Origin: Caprella mutica
Lineage: Eukaryota; Arthropoda; Malacostraca; Amphipoda; Caprellidae
Direction: 5' to 3'
Assembly: GCA_947561585.1 (NCBI GenBank)
Contig: CANNZV010001453.1
Span: 62,001-126,000 of the forward strand
DNA: 64,000 bases
Position 1 is the first letter of the stretch. Every line of letters begins with the position of its first letter. Shown here piece by piece: positions 12,462 to 23,532 of this stretch. The position numbers were made by a program, and so were the translations under genes. The notes below the pieces were generated by a model. That model did no database searches. It worked only from the letters and a program-made list of their open reading frames with translations, and was not told where the DNA came from.

Positions 12462-12786
12462 TATAAAAGAAAGAGATGCAGTTATTGAGAAGAATTTTGA
12501 TAGTGATTCAATGTTAAAGAATTTTTTTTACAGAAACATAAGATTTACTTAATTGCTGAAATTTTATTATTATACGACGTGGCATAAACTTATAAAAAAA
12601 TACAATAGAGTTTATATGTAGATTGTAATGAGAAGTATATTTTACTCTAAAGGGCCGTACACACGTAGGGTTTTTTAAGTCTTTTCACCAAACTTTTTGC
12701 CAAGTTCCTACTACTTTTTCCACGAGACTTTTGAATCATATAAGAAAAAGCGATATGATTATTATTACTCTTAATTGGTATACAGA
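12462..12786. other. AT-rich junction, no gene seen
   Basis: Sequence right of the snRNA array. It is AT-rich with short A and T runs, and I recognise no ORF, RNA or repeat in it. Confidence 0.6.
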
Positions 12787-13533
12787 CAGGCCTCGCTTTA
12801 AGTACGACTCACTATGTCTACTGTTCGTACACATAGAAAACTGAGACAATCGTACGGTAACTATCAAAAAAATCTCTATTATAATCCAGATGAGGTTATT
12901 AGAAGCTATTGGTTCAGAAATTCAACATGGCCCATTTTAGGGTAAGTTCCGTGTTATTGCACGGTTCCGTATTTTCAAACTCGTAAAAATCTCTTTATAC
13001 TAATTATTATCCAACTTTTATTTCAATTGGTATTTATGATACCAATTTGAATAGAGGTTGAACAATAATTATCATATTTACTTTTCCGATGTGTCCGAAA
13101 ATGTAGAACTTACCAATAACTTAAAACTTAGTACCCTTCTTCCAAAAATATTTCATAGAGCATAAAATTGCTGTTTCTTCAATGTAACACAATAATTATA
13201 GAAGTCTAAGTATCTATTTATTACTCGCCTATACTGAGTGAGAGTTAAGCTATGGTTGGATTTTAAAACCTATTATAAATTCACTTCTTTAAACTTTTAT
13301 CGCAGTCACAAACACTGTTTATTAATAGGCTGATATAGTACTTCAACCACAGTTGGGACTATAAACTGTGACTCTAATTCTAAAACAAATTTTCTTTCAT
13401 TATAACTCATAAAAAATGAGAAATATAATCAAGGAGTGACAATTATATACTTCTTGTTATTTTACCTCGCTTTAGTTACCGTTTGGTAATTAAAACTGAG
13501 TTGTGATTTGGTAACTAAAGCGGGGGATGCCTG
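12787..13533. mobile_element. Possible pogo/Tigger-like MITE
   Basis: The left end reads CAGGCCTCGCTTTAAGTACG. The right end is the inverse of CAGGCATCCCCCGCTTTAG, giving imperfect terminal inverted repeats of about 18 bp that resemble Tigger-like termini. A TA follows the right end but no matching TA precedes the left. The right 60 bp also folds on itself (CGCTTTAGTTACC at about 13468 against GGTAACTAAAGCG at about 13510). No transposase is visible. Confidence 0.4.
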
Positions 13534-13646
13534 TACATGAAACCTGCAGGTATTATTGATACCAACTAAAATTGATAATAATAACTTTGCGTGTGCACTG
13601 CCCTTCAGCATCGATTGTACTCTGATCGTAAGATTCAGCTGTCATC

Positions 13647-13718
13647 TCCTCGGTAGTATAGTGGTGAGTATCCCCGCCTGTCACGCGGGAGACCGGGGTT
13701 CGATTCCCCGCCGGGGAG
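13647..13718 (+). tRNA. tRNA-Asp (GTC)
   Basis: A 72-nt cloverleaf. The acceptor stem is TCCTCGG/CCGGGGA with one G-U pair and discriminator G. The anticodon loop CTGTCAC gives GTC, and the T arm contains GGTTCGATTCC. A T run follows at 13723 as a Pol III terminator. A 77-codon ORF spanning it is incidental. Confidence 0.97.
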
Positions 13719-13804
13719 GAGTTTCTTTTTTTTTCTTAATTTGTGTGCATCAAATGATTATTACAGAAATTGTTATTGTTTTATCATGAATAGAGCCCGG
13801 ACAA

Positions 13805-13895
13805 AATGCCATAGAGTCCTAAAATGCAGTAAAAGTCCTAAAATGCAGTAAAAGTCCTAAAATGCCATAAACTCCTAAAATGCTACTAAGACATA
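13805..13895. repeat. Short tandem repeat, about 19-bp unit
   Basis: About five imperfect copies of a unit containing GTCCTAAAATGCAGTAAAA, just downstream of tRNA-Asp. Confidence 0.8.
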
Positions 13896-14653
13896 TTTTA
13901 GGCTTTTTATACTATGATATAATTTGGTAACTCGGTAAAGTTGATGGGTTATATTGGCAATGTATAGAACGTTATAATTCAATCAATGAATTATTATGTA
14001 AATAAACTACGTCTATCACTTAAAGAATAAGCATATTTTACACTGTATCTAGTTTTCTGTAACTCTTCGCATCAACTTTCTGTAATTCTTCACATGAAAC
14101 TTATGTTATCTCAAAGTATTAGTTTCTACAAAGCAAGGTTATGATTTTCGGATTCTATGGACTAAAATACATCAGTAAAATTAAATTAAATTTGATGGGC
14201 ATCGTCAAATGGGAAAAATCCCATTCTACTTTTAGATTTTATATGTTAGCGATAATAGGAGGAAAAATAAGAATAGTCTTAGGTATTTATTGTCTGTTCC
14301 TTAAATAGTTTCTATTGGGCGGTTTATACGTATAATATACATCTAGTATTGTTCACGGAATAATTTGAAGCAATTAGAGATTTCATGAAATTTCTTTTTC
14401 GTTTATAAAATAGCATCTTTGATTAATGTATGATAAATGAATATCAGACACGAAATTGATAGATATAACCCATAACAATTTCGATCGATTGCGATGAAAA
14501 TAGAAGAAGAAATCTTAATAACCTCAATGTGTTTTTATACCTTCAATCTAAAATGCGAAGGTTGAAACAAAACTATCAGTTTGAATCAAATCATTGATTA
14601 GTATCAAGTAATTGAATTACTATAGAGAAGTCTTCCATACCTGTAATTTACAA
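13896..14653. other. AT-rich intergenic, no gene seen
   Basis: AT-rich spacer between the Asp and Gly tRNA genes. No ORF, RNA or clear repeat was recognised. Confidence 0.6.
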
Positions 14654-14724
14654 GCATTGGTGGTTCAGTGGTAGAATTCTCGCCTGCCACGCGGGAGGCC
14701 CGGGTTCAATTCCCGGCCAATGCA
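14654..14724 (+). tRNA. tRNA-Gly (GCC)
   Basis: A 71-nt cloverleaf. The acceptor stem GCATTGG/CCAATGC is perfect, with discriminator A. The anticodon loop CTGCCAC gives GCC, and the T arm is GGTTCAATTCC. A terminator TTTTT follows at 14728. Confidence 0.98.
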
Positions 14725-15484
14725 ACTCTTTTTCACAAACCAATATTTTTAGACGAACTTAACGTTTTATAGTACGTTTCTTCCATGTGTTTGAAACTTC
14801 AATGTTTTGAATTATAATTAGGTACAGATGTACTTAAGCTTCGACTAAGATCGTCGAAGCTTATATTCTTCCCCTTCTGTTGTAGTTGCTTACTACTTAG
14901 TTATAATTGAGCAGTTATAATTGAGCAGTCACGTTGTATATTCCTTTCGTAGTTTCTAATGATAATTTTCTTTAAAGATTTATGACCATTTTTACTCTTA
15001 CTCCATTTGAACAAAAATCAAAATAAGAAAAATCATCTAACTGAAGTTACATTTTTATGTTTAATAACATGCTATTAAATAAGTCAATCCATGTATTTCT
15101 ATTTAATTTCCTATTTATTATATATTTATTTATTTCAAGTATTTATGACACCACATTTTCATTATTTAATAAAACAAAATAAATAACCTATAATATATCA
15201 AACCTCTTATTTCGACCTTAATAATGTCAGTTTGTTTCATAGTAAGTTTCAAATTATTCTAAATCTGAATTAACACGTGAATATAAGTACATATAATTCT
15301 ATAATTTGATATTCTAATTGTCTGTGAATCATTTTCTGTAATCGTTGCCAATATATTCAATACAATTTTCAACGATAACCTCCAATATCCATAGACAAAA
15401 ACACAAAGTTATACTACAGCCCAATTCTTAGTTACTATTTCAATTGTATTTGATGAGTAGATTGACTATCACCTGTGTAAGCAA
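14725..15484. other. AT-rich intergenic, no gene seen
   Basis: Spacer between the Gly and Ile tRNA genes. Apart from a short inverted repeat at about 14837-14860 (AAGCTTCGAC/GTCGAAGCTT), nothing was recognised. Confidence 0.6.
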
Positions 15485-15558
15485 GGCCGGTTAGCTCAGT
15501 TGGTTAGAGCGCCGTGCTAATAACGCGGATGTCGTGGGTTCGATCCCCATACTGGCCA
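15485..15558 (+). tRNA. tRNA-Ile (AAT)
   Basis: A 74-nt cloverleaf. The acceptor stem is GGCCGGT/ACTGGCC with one wobble pair and discriminator A. The D arm is TAGCTCAGTTGGTTAGAGC, the anticodon loop CTAATAA gives AAT, and the T arm contains GGTTCGATCCC. It is followed by CTTTTTT. Confidence 0.98.
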
Positions 15559-15699
15559 AATCTTTTTTATCGATACCTTGTGACAATACACTACATATAT
15601 TTTCTGAAATTTCATTCATGAAATGATTTGTTGTTATTAACGTAAAGAACATAAACACGATCATAATTCCTAAACATTTAGTAATGTAATTTATAATCT

Positions 15700-15905
15700 A
15701 TGTTTCAGAGACTTGAAAATTGCAAGCCAAAATTTCACAAAAATTCTGAGCGAAGCCAATTTGGCTCCTTTTTTTGAAGATTTCAAGCCAAAATTAAAAT
15801 GGGGATTTAAGAATTAATTCAAAATTTTAAGCCAATTTGACATATCTGAGTTTTGACATTGAAATTTAAACCAATTATTTGGCTTTGGCATATTCTGTAA
15901 CATGG
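15700..15905. mobile_element. MITE-like repeat, inverted copy at about 54755-54960
   Basis: About 200 bp that recurs in inverse orientation near 54755-54960 (shared stretches such as AAGCCAATTTG, CAAAAATTCTGAG and TTTTGAATTAATTC). Its ends are weakly inverted (ATGTTTCAGAG and TCTGTAACAT). No coding capacity. Its class is unknown. Confidence 0.65.
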
Positions 15906-17105
15906 TTTATAATTTGTTAAAAAAACTACAATATTATTACTTAAGTAGTTATTAATTTTCATTTGATTATAGCTTGTTAATCTAAATACTACAATGCCAC
16001 TTTCCAAATTATTCACACTATTGACTATAGGGTCAGTCTCTCGATCAAAGAAAATTCAGGTAATATCCAAAGAAAATAGACGTTAAACAGAGGGGATACT
16101 GCGATAAACATGGCATGTTAAATGAAATAAACGTATATCATTAAATTAATGTGAATTCCTATAGGAATTAATTCAGAATTATGTTCGTAGAGAACATATC
16201 AAATATTCCTCGCGTTTAGCAGTAATATAGTTGCACTAGTCACAAAAAAAAAGGAACTTTGATCGTCGGAGTTTACTGTATTAACTTAATTACAAACCCT
16301 TGCTACTGTAATAACTAAGTTTGTGATAATATGCGTTTTGTATAAAACTATAGTATTGATCATATTTAAAATAAAGAATATTTCTTACATGATAAAAATA
16401 TTCTCGTTATGAAAAAATGATTATTTTATAGTAGAACAATTTCTTTTCAGGAATAAATGCTATTATTCTATTAAACTACAATAATTTTCTGTTCTGAGAT
16501 AGGTCATGTAAGCAACAAATTTCCTAGTTATACTACCTCTATATAGTGAACTCTTGTGAAGTGAATGAGTTAGGATGTAGCCAATAAAAAATAAGAATGT
16601 AGCTATTTTAGATAAAGAAACAATAGAAAATAAGGATGTTGGTATTTTAGACATGCCGGAATTATTGGAACATACAAATTGAATTAAAAGTTAACGTGAA
16701 TTATTTGAATGCTGTTTAGTGTTCAATATTGAAGAGGTTTATGAATTATTATTACAAAATGTATTCTCATAATCTCATTTTATCCAAACAACTGTTCAAT
16801 GTAACGATTAACCTTTAAAATTTACCCATTTTTTACCAAATATTTGTCTCTGTCAGACGATGGATCCATTGGATCCATATGTCATGATTCAAAATAATAC
16901 AAATTATTTAAAGACTTCAAAGGTTCTCATTACATTGAAACATGAGATTAGCATCCAAATGTGATTTAAGGTACTTGCTAATATATACCTTATCAAGTAT
17001 GAATCGAATTAAAAAAATATAAACATATTTTTAGTGAATATAAAGCATATTTCAAAGATATTATTGTCCCTTCCCTAGTAAAAACAAGGTAACATTTCTT
17101 TTCTG
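15906..17105. other. AT-rich intergenic, no gene seen
   Basis: Low-complexity AT-rich DNA with no recognised ORF longer than about 60 codons, no RNA gene and no clear element. Confidence 0.55.
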
Positions 17106-17210
17106 GGCTTAATTGTTTTGGGGCCCAATTGTCGTGGGCCCAATTGTCATTGGGCCTAATTGTCCTGGGCCCAATTGTCGGCGGGCCCAATTGTCCTGGG
17201 CCCAACTGTC
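17106..17210. repeat. GGGCCCAATTGTC short tandem repeat
   Basis: Seven or so imperfect copies of a 15-17 bp unit containing the palindromic words GGGCCC and CAATTG, a GC-rich island in AT-rich DNA. A 75-codon minus-strand ORF covers it with a repetitive QLGP/NWAP pattern and is a product of the repeat. Confidence 0.85.
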
Positions 17211-17224
17211 GGTGCACCACTAGA

Positions 17225-18803
17225 GACTAGTATAAGTGTATAGTGCTCCACAGTTTGGGAGGTTCGGTGCGTATTATATGCAAGAAATTGAGAAAAAACA
17301 TTATTAATTGATTAATAAATCAACATTTCAATTTTTGGGACACTTGCTAACTCAAAAAATTTGTGAAAGCGAATTGCATGGGTTATCATTGAATTGCTAA
17401 AATCCGAGTAAATTCGTAATTTTTGCAATACGAAAATATTGATAAATGCTTTTATAAAATGAAATCAATACAATTCACGGAGTCAATTTGAGAATTATAT
17501 TACTTCTATTTTAGCAAAATAACATATTTTTTGATATAGAAGCTAATTTTAAGAAAAATATTGTAATAGTAATATATTTCACAGAAAAAGTGTTGGGGGG
17601 GAACTCAAAAATATCACGAATTAATATGCAATTTTGCATGTCGTGTTATTTACCGATTCCATAGTACAAAATCGAACATTTCAGAATTAATGAGAAAATA
17701 TCTGCATAATTTCAAATGTTTCGGGGCAACTCAAAATATCCAGAAATGGCCTGGAAATTGGCATGCAATGTCCTTTTATAGCGTTTCAGCTTATTGTAAC
17801 AATTGCATATAAATATTCTGTAGTTTGCCCAAAACCCTCATATTTTGGCCCACCTTAATGCATATAGTTATTATTATGGATAAACAATCGGGCCCAAACT
17901 GTAGCCACTGTTTGCAGCAGAATATTATTGTTCAATTGACACTATTTGAACTTTATAGTAAATTAAATAGTTTCATATTTAAACTTATGTAAAAAAGATA
18001 CTCTTGAATGAATCGTATTATTCGTTTCTATTTTCATAAGTACGTATTAGCTCATCCTTTATGCTTTGACAAATTACATAACGCATTCTGATAGTTTTTA
18101 ATCTATTCAACCAGTAAAATGTTGTTTGGTTACTACCAAAACCATATTCTTTAAAATCAGTTTTATTTAAAGTTACACTTGATGTAAATGAAATCCATTA
18201 TAATACCGTGAGAGTACCATGATGGAACTTTCCAGCAGTGGAATCTTCCTGGTGGAACTTTTCGTAGTGAAATCTTCCACGGGGAATTTACCAAGAACCA
18301 AAGTTAAGAGTGGAGGGGACCTTGCAGAGAACCAACATGTAATCAATCAGCGACATTCAACACCCTTGAAAAACAAATAATTATTTAATAATTCGAGCAT
18401 AAACATACTGATATATTCAAGTTGAAATTACCAGGTTTCTTATTATTATTCGGTTGACCCATAACTTTTCTTCTGGATAAGGACTGAATTATTATGTCCA
18501 AACTGATATATGTTTAGATAGCTCAGTTTTCTTATTTAAAAGGATTTGTTAAACTTTATATTGTTTTTTTTCTTTGTCAAATTGAAATAGAAAAAATTAC
18601 TTCAATCTAGACATGTTATTTGATCAATGGATATAGGAAAGTAAACTTTCATATTATAAACTGAAAATTTTAGTATTTGATTTTTTTTTTAAATAATTTG
18701 TTATGACAATTTAACGAAATCTGATATTCTAATTATTTGTGCAATATTACCATTCAATCATTTACATAATTGAAGTACTCTCTGGAATGATATTTTCCAT
18801 CAG
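17225..18803. other. AT-rich DNA upstream of transporter exons, no gene seen
   Basis: I looked for the missing N-terminal exons of the SLC17-type transporter here and found none. The stretch 18205-18310 is less AT-rich (repeated GGAACTTTTC/GGAATCTTCC words) but shows no coding pattern. Confidence 0.5.
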
Positions 18804-20392
18804 AATGGTGTTCTATCTTGTCTGGCTTACGTGGCGAGTTTAATCAACACAACTTTATTCTCGAAACTGATGACAAAATTGATTTTGGATAATAAGTTAT
18901 CAACATTGAGTGTCCGAAGAATTTCAACAGCCTTAGGTAAGTTTAAACCAACTCAATTTGAATTCAGCAAACATCCTCACGTCTGCAGATTCTATGTACT
19001 CGTGACTGACTCACAGTGACGTTTCAGTCCAGGTCAACTGATTACAAATTTGTCATATGTTAAAGAGATACAAATATGTTTAATAAAACAAAAAAATATA
19101 TAAACTTACCAAAGAATATTTTAAGAGAAATTTCCCAGAGAAAGTTACGGATCATAAAGGATTAAAAAAGGTGTCTTCAACTTCGATGGTCTCACTATAA
19201 TTCTCTCTTAATAGTGTAATATATCTCGAGGAATTACTCTAATATCCCGACTAATAATTCCATTGGAGTATCGAGGATAGTTTATTAACGTACTGTGATG
19301 GAGATTCAATTCTCGACAATGGTATTTAAATATGTATATTTTATAGATGTCAGACATTCAATATGTTTAGTGTCTGAGAATTAACTTCAAAATCTCCTTA
19401 AGAGCTATATATTAAACAGTATATATTAAACAGGGTATAATACTCGTTCTATCATACTCCAAAGCATATATGTTTCATTTTTCATTAAAATATAATATCA
19501 AGTTTTCTTACCAAATACTGAGTATTTGTATACAAATATTTGAAAAAATATCAGGAAATAAATAAAAATTGGGGTTTCCATACTTATTGATAACCCGCCT
19601 TTTTCCATTACAGCTGGGTATGTTCCAGCCACACTCTTCATTGCACTGTGTTTCGTTGGTTGCAACAAAATTCTAGTTGTAGCATTATTTATATTGATTC
19701 AAGGAATGGCAGGATGTCAGTTTTCAGGGTGAGTGATGAAAACTCATTTTTAAATAGTAATTGCTGAGTTAAAAGTGACTACGGTAGAAAATTGAGAAAA
19801 TTCAAAAGATTGAATATCGATAGTCTAGTTTGGTAAATACTTTATATTATGTCGGATGTTATTAATAACTAGATATTTCATAAAGAAATTTTATCAATGT
19901 ATAATTTAAGATCTTTCTTCATTCAAGGCTTAAAGGTTCCTTCGTATATTTAGCTCCACGATATGCTGGGATAGTCACTGGTATATCCTACTCTTTTGCA
20001 AACTTGGCTGGATTCTCATCAACTATATTCATGGAACACTTGGTTGACAACAATGTATGACCATGAATGAATTATAATTCTATTCGAAAAGCATATCATA
20101 ATAATTTTTATTTAATTTCTTTATTCCTGACTAGCCATCGGTATTAGGTTGGCATTACGGGTTTCTTATCGCAGCTTCAATTTATGCAGTCACTACAACT
20201 ATTTACTTGGCCACAGTAGAGGTAGAAGTTCAACCCTGGAATTACGAAACAACAGGTGATATGGTCTTGTAATAAAATGAATCAAAATTTAATTCAGGAC
20301 CACTGATAATGACTGTTATTCATTTTTCCGTAGATCATGGAGCAGAAGAAGATACTAGTGGAATAATTATAGATTTAAAAAATGAGAACTAA
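18804..20392 (+). CDS. SLC17-type (sialin/phosphate cotransporter-like) MFS transporter, 3' exons only
   Basis: Five exons join in frame: 18804-18936, 19614-19728, 19928-20054, 20135-20255 and 20334-20392 (stop TAA 20390-20392), together 555 bp or 184 residues plus stop. All introns are GT-AG. The encoded segment covers the C-terminal half of a major facilitator of the SLC17 organic anion/phosphate family. It shows the cytoplasmic stretch ending LSTLSVRRISTALG, then membrane helices, the family-typical GMAGCQFSG, then LAPRYAGIVTGIS, and a last helix pair before an acidic hydrophilic tail. Known members use H+ or Na+ gradients to move organic anions across plasma, lysosomal or vesicle membranes; the substrate here cannot be told. 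The first visible exon follows a TTTTCCATCAG acceptor, so earlier exons should exist, but none is seen between here and the tRNA cluster. It could be a gene with distant 5' exons, misassembled against the snRNA array, or a 3' fragment. A possible poly(A) signal AATAAA lies at 20966-20971. Confidence 0.82.
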
Positions 20393-20454
20393 ATTTCTCT
20401 AGTGTATTACCCCTCAAAAATGACAGACAATTCAATTTTTCAATTATTCTGATG

Positions 20455-20770
20455 AAATTATTTGGATTTTTTAAAATTTATCAGGTTGTTTTTTGTTATT
20501 TGGATATTTTCGTTATTCGGATTCTTTTGTAATCCAGAATTTTTTTTTTGTTATAGGAGTTTTTCTGTTTTCCAGAATTTCCTTTTTTTTCCTAATTCTG
20601 CTTTTTTTGTGATTTTCCGTGTTTTTCTGATTTTCTGTTCTTCAGTTTGTCTATTTTATAGCTTTTCTTTATTTATATGTTTTTCTGATTTTTGGACTTC
20701 CGTATTATTTATGTTATCCGTATTTCTGTTATCCAGATTTCTTTAATTTGGATTTTTGTTTTCTTGACAA
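20455..20770. repeat. T-rich degenerate repeat
   Basis: T-rich stretch made of decayed copies of a short unit containing TTTTTCTGTTNTCCAGAATTT-like words, in the presumed 3' UTR of the transporter. The 94-codon Phe-rich ORF in it is compositional. Confidence 0.6.
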
Positions 20771-21800
20771 TTATTTTAGTCTTGGAATTATATCGTTTCT
20801 TAAATTTTAAGGTGTGACATTTTTCTTGCAACCAACCAACCAATAGACAAGGCACACAGTGTATTAGCATATATTGGATTATGTTGGGTTATGTGTATAG
20901 CATTTATTTTTTCCAATATCAATATGAAAAATTCAAGAATCAAAACTAATTGATTTTTGAATTGCAATAAATTTTAACAAACTGTGTAACATTGTTTATG
21001 TTTCAATTTGCTCCATCAAATAATAGCTTTCTCTGAAAATTAATATAAATATAACTAAACTATCATTGTTCGTGTAAATGTATTATAATCAAAAATTAAT
21101 TTCTATCTATCAATTTTTGACGTTATATATTATATTTACACTATTGCCTAATATTTACGCCTATAGCTACAAAGCAGTTCAATGGAAACTGAATTTAGTT
21201 CAGCTATATTTTAAAATGCGTAGTTGACCAGCCTGGAAAGTAAATTTTGATTAACTTATTTGCCTACCTCTAATAACTGATTTAGAGAAGCCCAAACTTC
21301 AAATTCCATAGCCCCCCCCCCCCCACAATTGCTCTCTTCTTAAAAGTGCCTAGTAAGAGGCGGGAAATGTAAAATAGACTGGGAGTGTTATAGCAAGCAA
21401 GAGGTTTTAGATGTGACTAAAAGTGTTTATTATTTTTCAATTATCAGTGAAGACCATTTTATCACGCAAAGAAAAAGATTTATCATTGGAAAAGTATATT
21501 AATAATTTATAAACATCAAATGGCATTACAGATTATTGAAAAAATGCTAGGGATTTAAACACGCTAAATTGTCTTTGGTCATCTATCTCCCTCCTTCTAT
21601 CTATTTAAATATTGGTTTTCTCTCAGTGATATCGCTGATATTATATAGAAAAATGACGGAATGTACAACTATATGAAGTTATATATATTTATTATTATAA
21701 TTCTAAAGAATATACAAAGCTTCAAAGATTTTAGATATGATGCTTGTATATTGTTTCTATAAGCTCATTCTTGGACAATTATCCAACACACACCCTTTCC
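20771..21800. other. AT-rich intergenic, poly-C run
   Basis: No gene seen. A run of about 14 C lies at 21311-21325, unusual in this base composition. Confidence 0.55.
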
Positions 21801-21814
21801 TAAATTCGCTTTAA

Positions 21815-22680
21815 AGATGATCCTTAACATTAATGGAGCCTTTAATAATGCCACCTTTCAGACTGTTGAAAAAGCCTAAAAATTAGCCATTGTTGAACTG
21901 AACCACCTCTCATAAAGTGGATCGTCCAAATACTGGGTTGCCGCTTGGTCACTGCTTCTTTAGATGACCATAGTAAGACTGTCCGTGTTATGAGAGGGAC
22001 TACACAAGGTGGTGATCAGACCTATTATAAATTATACGGTCACTATATGGATTGCTGGGTTAGACACCAAACTAGGTATCAAAAAGCTGGACAAAATCAA
22101 ACGAACAGCTTATATTTCAATTTCCTCTGCTTGCTCCAGAACTCCCACGGCAGCATTGGTAATGCTACTTGGTCTAACACCCCTTAGTCTGCATTTGCAG
22201 GCAAATTCCCTCCTATATGGGAGCTTAACGCTTGCAACAAATGGGACTGTGGCGCAGTAACTGTTTCATGGACATAGTGACCCACAGGAGCCATGTGAAT
22301 TGATGCAGAAAACTTACAGGTGAGATCAGTTTACTTAATGCTCCTGGAGACCTGATAATGCCCAACATTTAATATGGACATAAAAGTTTCACATCAGATT
22401 AACTGACTTATAGACTGACTTCGTTGGCGAGGAGAGAATCCTGACCTGCTTCGCTGATGGGTCAAAGCTCAAGAATGGTAAAACAGGATCCGAAATCCAT
22501 TTGCTAGCGATGTGATTGAAGACATTGATTTATCAATTGACTTTTACCTCATAGTATTCCGAACAGAAGTGCAAGCGAATATTTAGGCCACAGAATGTCT
22601 GACCAGCAACGTTGAAATCCAAACCTACTCTAAAGTGAAGTTTTTCTCTGATAGCCAAGGATTAGCTATAGTATAAATAA
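21815..22680 (+). pseudogene. Decayed non-LTR retrotransposon (reverse transcriptase and RNase H remnants)
   Basis: Conceptual translation in shifting frames gives LINE polymerase fragments in the correct order. First is a palm-start remnant like NINGAFNNATFQ at about 21828, then TTQGG at about 22000. The thumb region follows (PIINYTVTIW, KKLDKIKRTAY, TPTAALVMLLGLTPL, 22010-22200). At about 22445-22480 comes an RNase H start (FADGSKLKNGKTG), and at about 22565-22670 a later RNase H piece (EVQANI, FFSDSQGLAIV). The block between TTQGG and the thumb, which should hold the catalytic YxDD box, is deleted, and several stops and frameshifts are present. RT followed by RNase H suggests the I/LOA/R1-like assemblage. 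It is inactive. Confidence 0.85.
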
Positions 22681-22689
22681 TGTTTTCAA

Positions 22690-23295
22690 AATCCCTGACT
22701 TACCAACATTGAATTTTATTCGCTAGTATACAGGGTGTTCCGAAAAAATGTATACCCCTGGTTTGAATAATTATAACTCCTGAAGTATTGTATATAATAT
22801 ATATTTTGATTCTGCAAAAACTGTTTACTAAATAATATTTCATACGTTTCAGTAATATATTCCACTATATGGAATATGTTACGTTTATCTTTCCTTGTGA
22901 ATTGATTCCTCTAAAGAAAATCTATGTGAAAAATGTATGTGATATATTATTGCAATTTGAAGTAGAATAAGAGACTTTATGGAAATTGTATATAAGTAGA
23001 AAATCGTAGTATTCAGATAATATGGTTATATTTTATTCGCGATAAAAATGCATCTATTTGCAGATGCATTTCAATTTGCTCAAATGAGAAATCAGAGCAT
23101 TTGAAATAACTTATATAATGAAACGCTTCAATTAAATCCTTCTTTATAATGAAAGTAAATAGAGTATTATTGTTTGGAAGAAATGTGAAAGGAAGAAATG
23201 ATTATTTGCCATAACAACTGGTATGGAACGGTCTAGCAAATTTGTAAAATTCTATAAGTAACTGGAGTAAGTTTTATTCTAAAACGGTGTTTACT
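22690..23295. other. AT-rich intergenic with TE-like end
   Basis: At 22732 the sequence TACAGGGTGTTCCGAAAAA looks like a transposon terminus, but I found no inverted partner nearby. Nothing else recognised. Confidence 0.4.
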
Positions 23296-23532
23296 TTCTA
23301 GGTCAGGGTTTCCCAACCTTTTTCCTTTTTCTTACCATGTACCCCTTTACCATTTTGATACCTAACTATGTACCCCTAAATTTTTTTTAAATAGATATGC
23401 CAGGTTAAATAACAAATTTCCATACAATTCTTTATATTCCTTTGTGAATTATGTCGATACATTTCGTTTACGCCTACAAATTAATGAGTCATGCATGTCT
23501 GTACCAATACTCGTTAGAATAATTTTAATTAT

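Noticed and set aside
13556..13789. A 77-codon ORF
   Set aside because: It overlaps tRNA-Asp completely and has no protein features.
17106..17210. CAATTG/GGGCCC repeat as a possible regulatory array (E-box-like)
   Set aside because: Simple tandem repeat without any nearby promoter or gene; CAATTG is not a standard E-box preference for known insect factors that I can name.
20462..20746. A 94-codon Phe/Ser-rich hydrophobic ORF
   Set aside because: It is produced by a T-rich degenerate repeat and has no initiation context or family match.
22732..22760. TACAGGGTGTTCCG as the end of a complete transposon
   Set aside because: No inverted partner was found within several kilobases, so at most it is a solo terminus.
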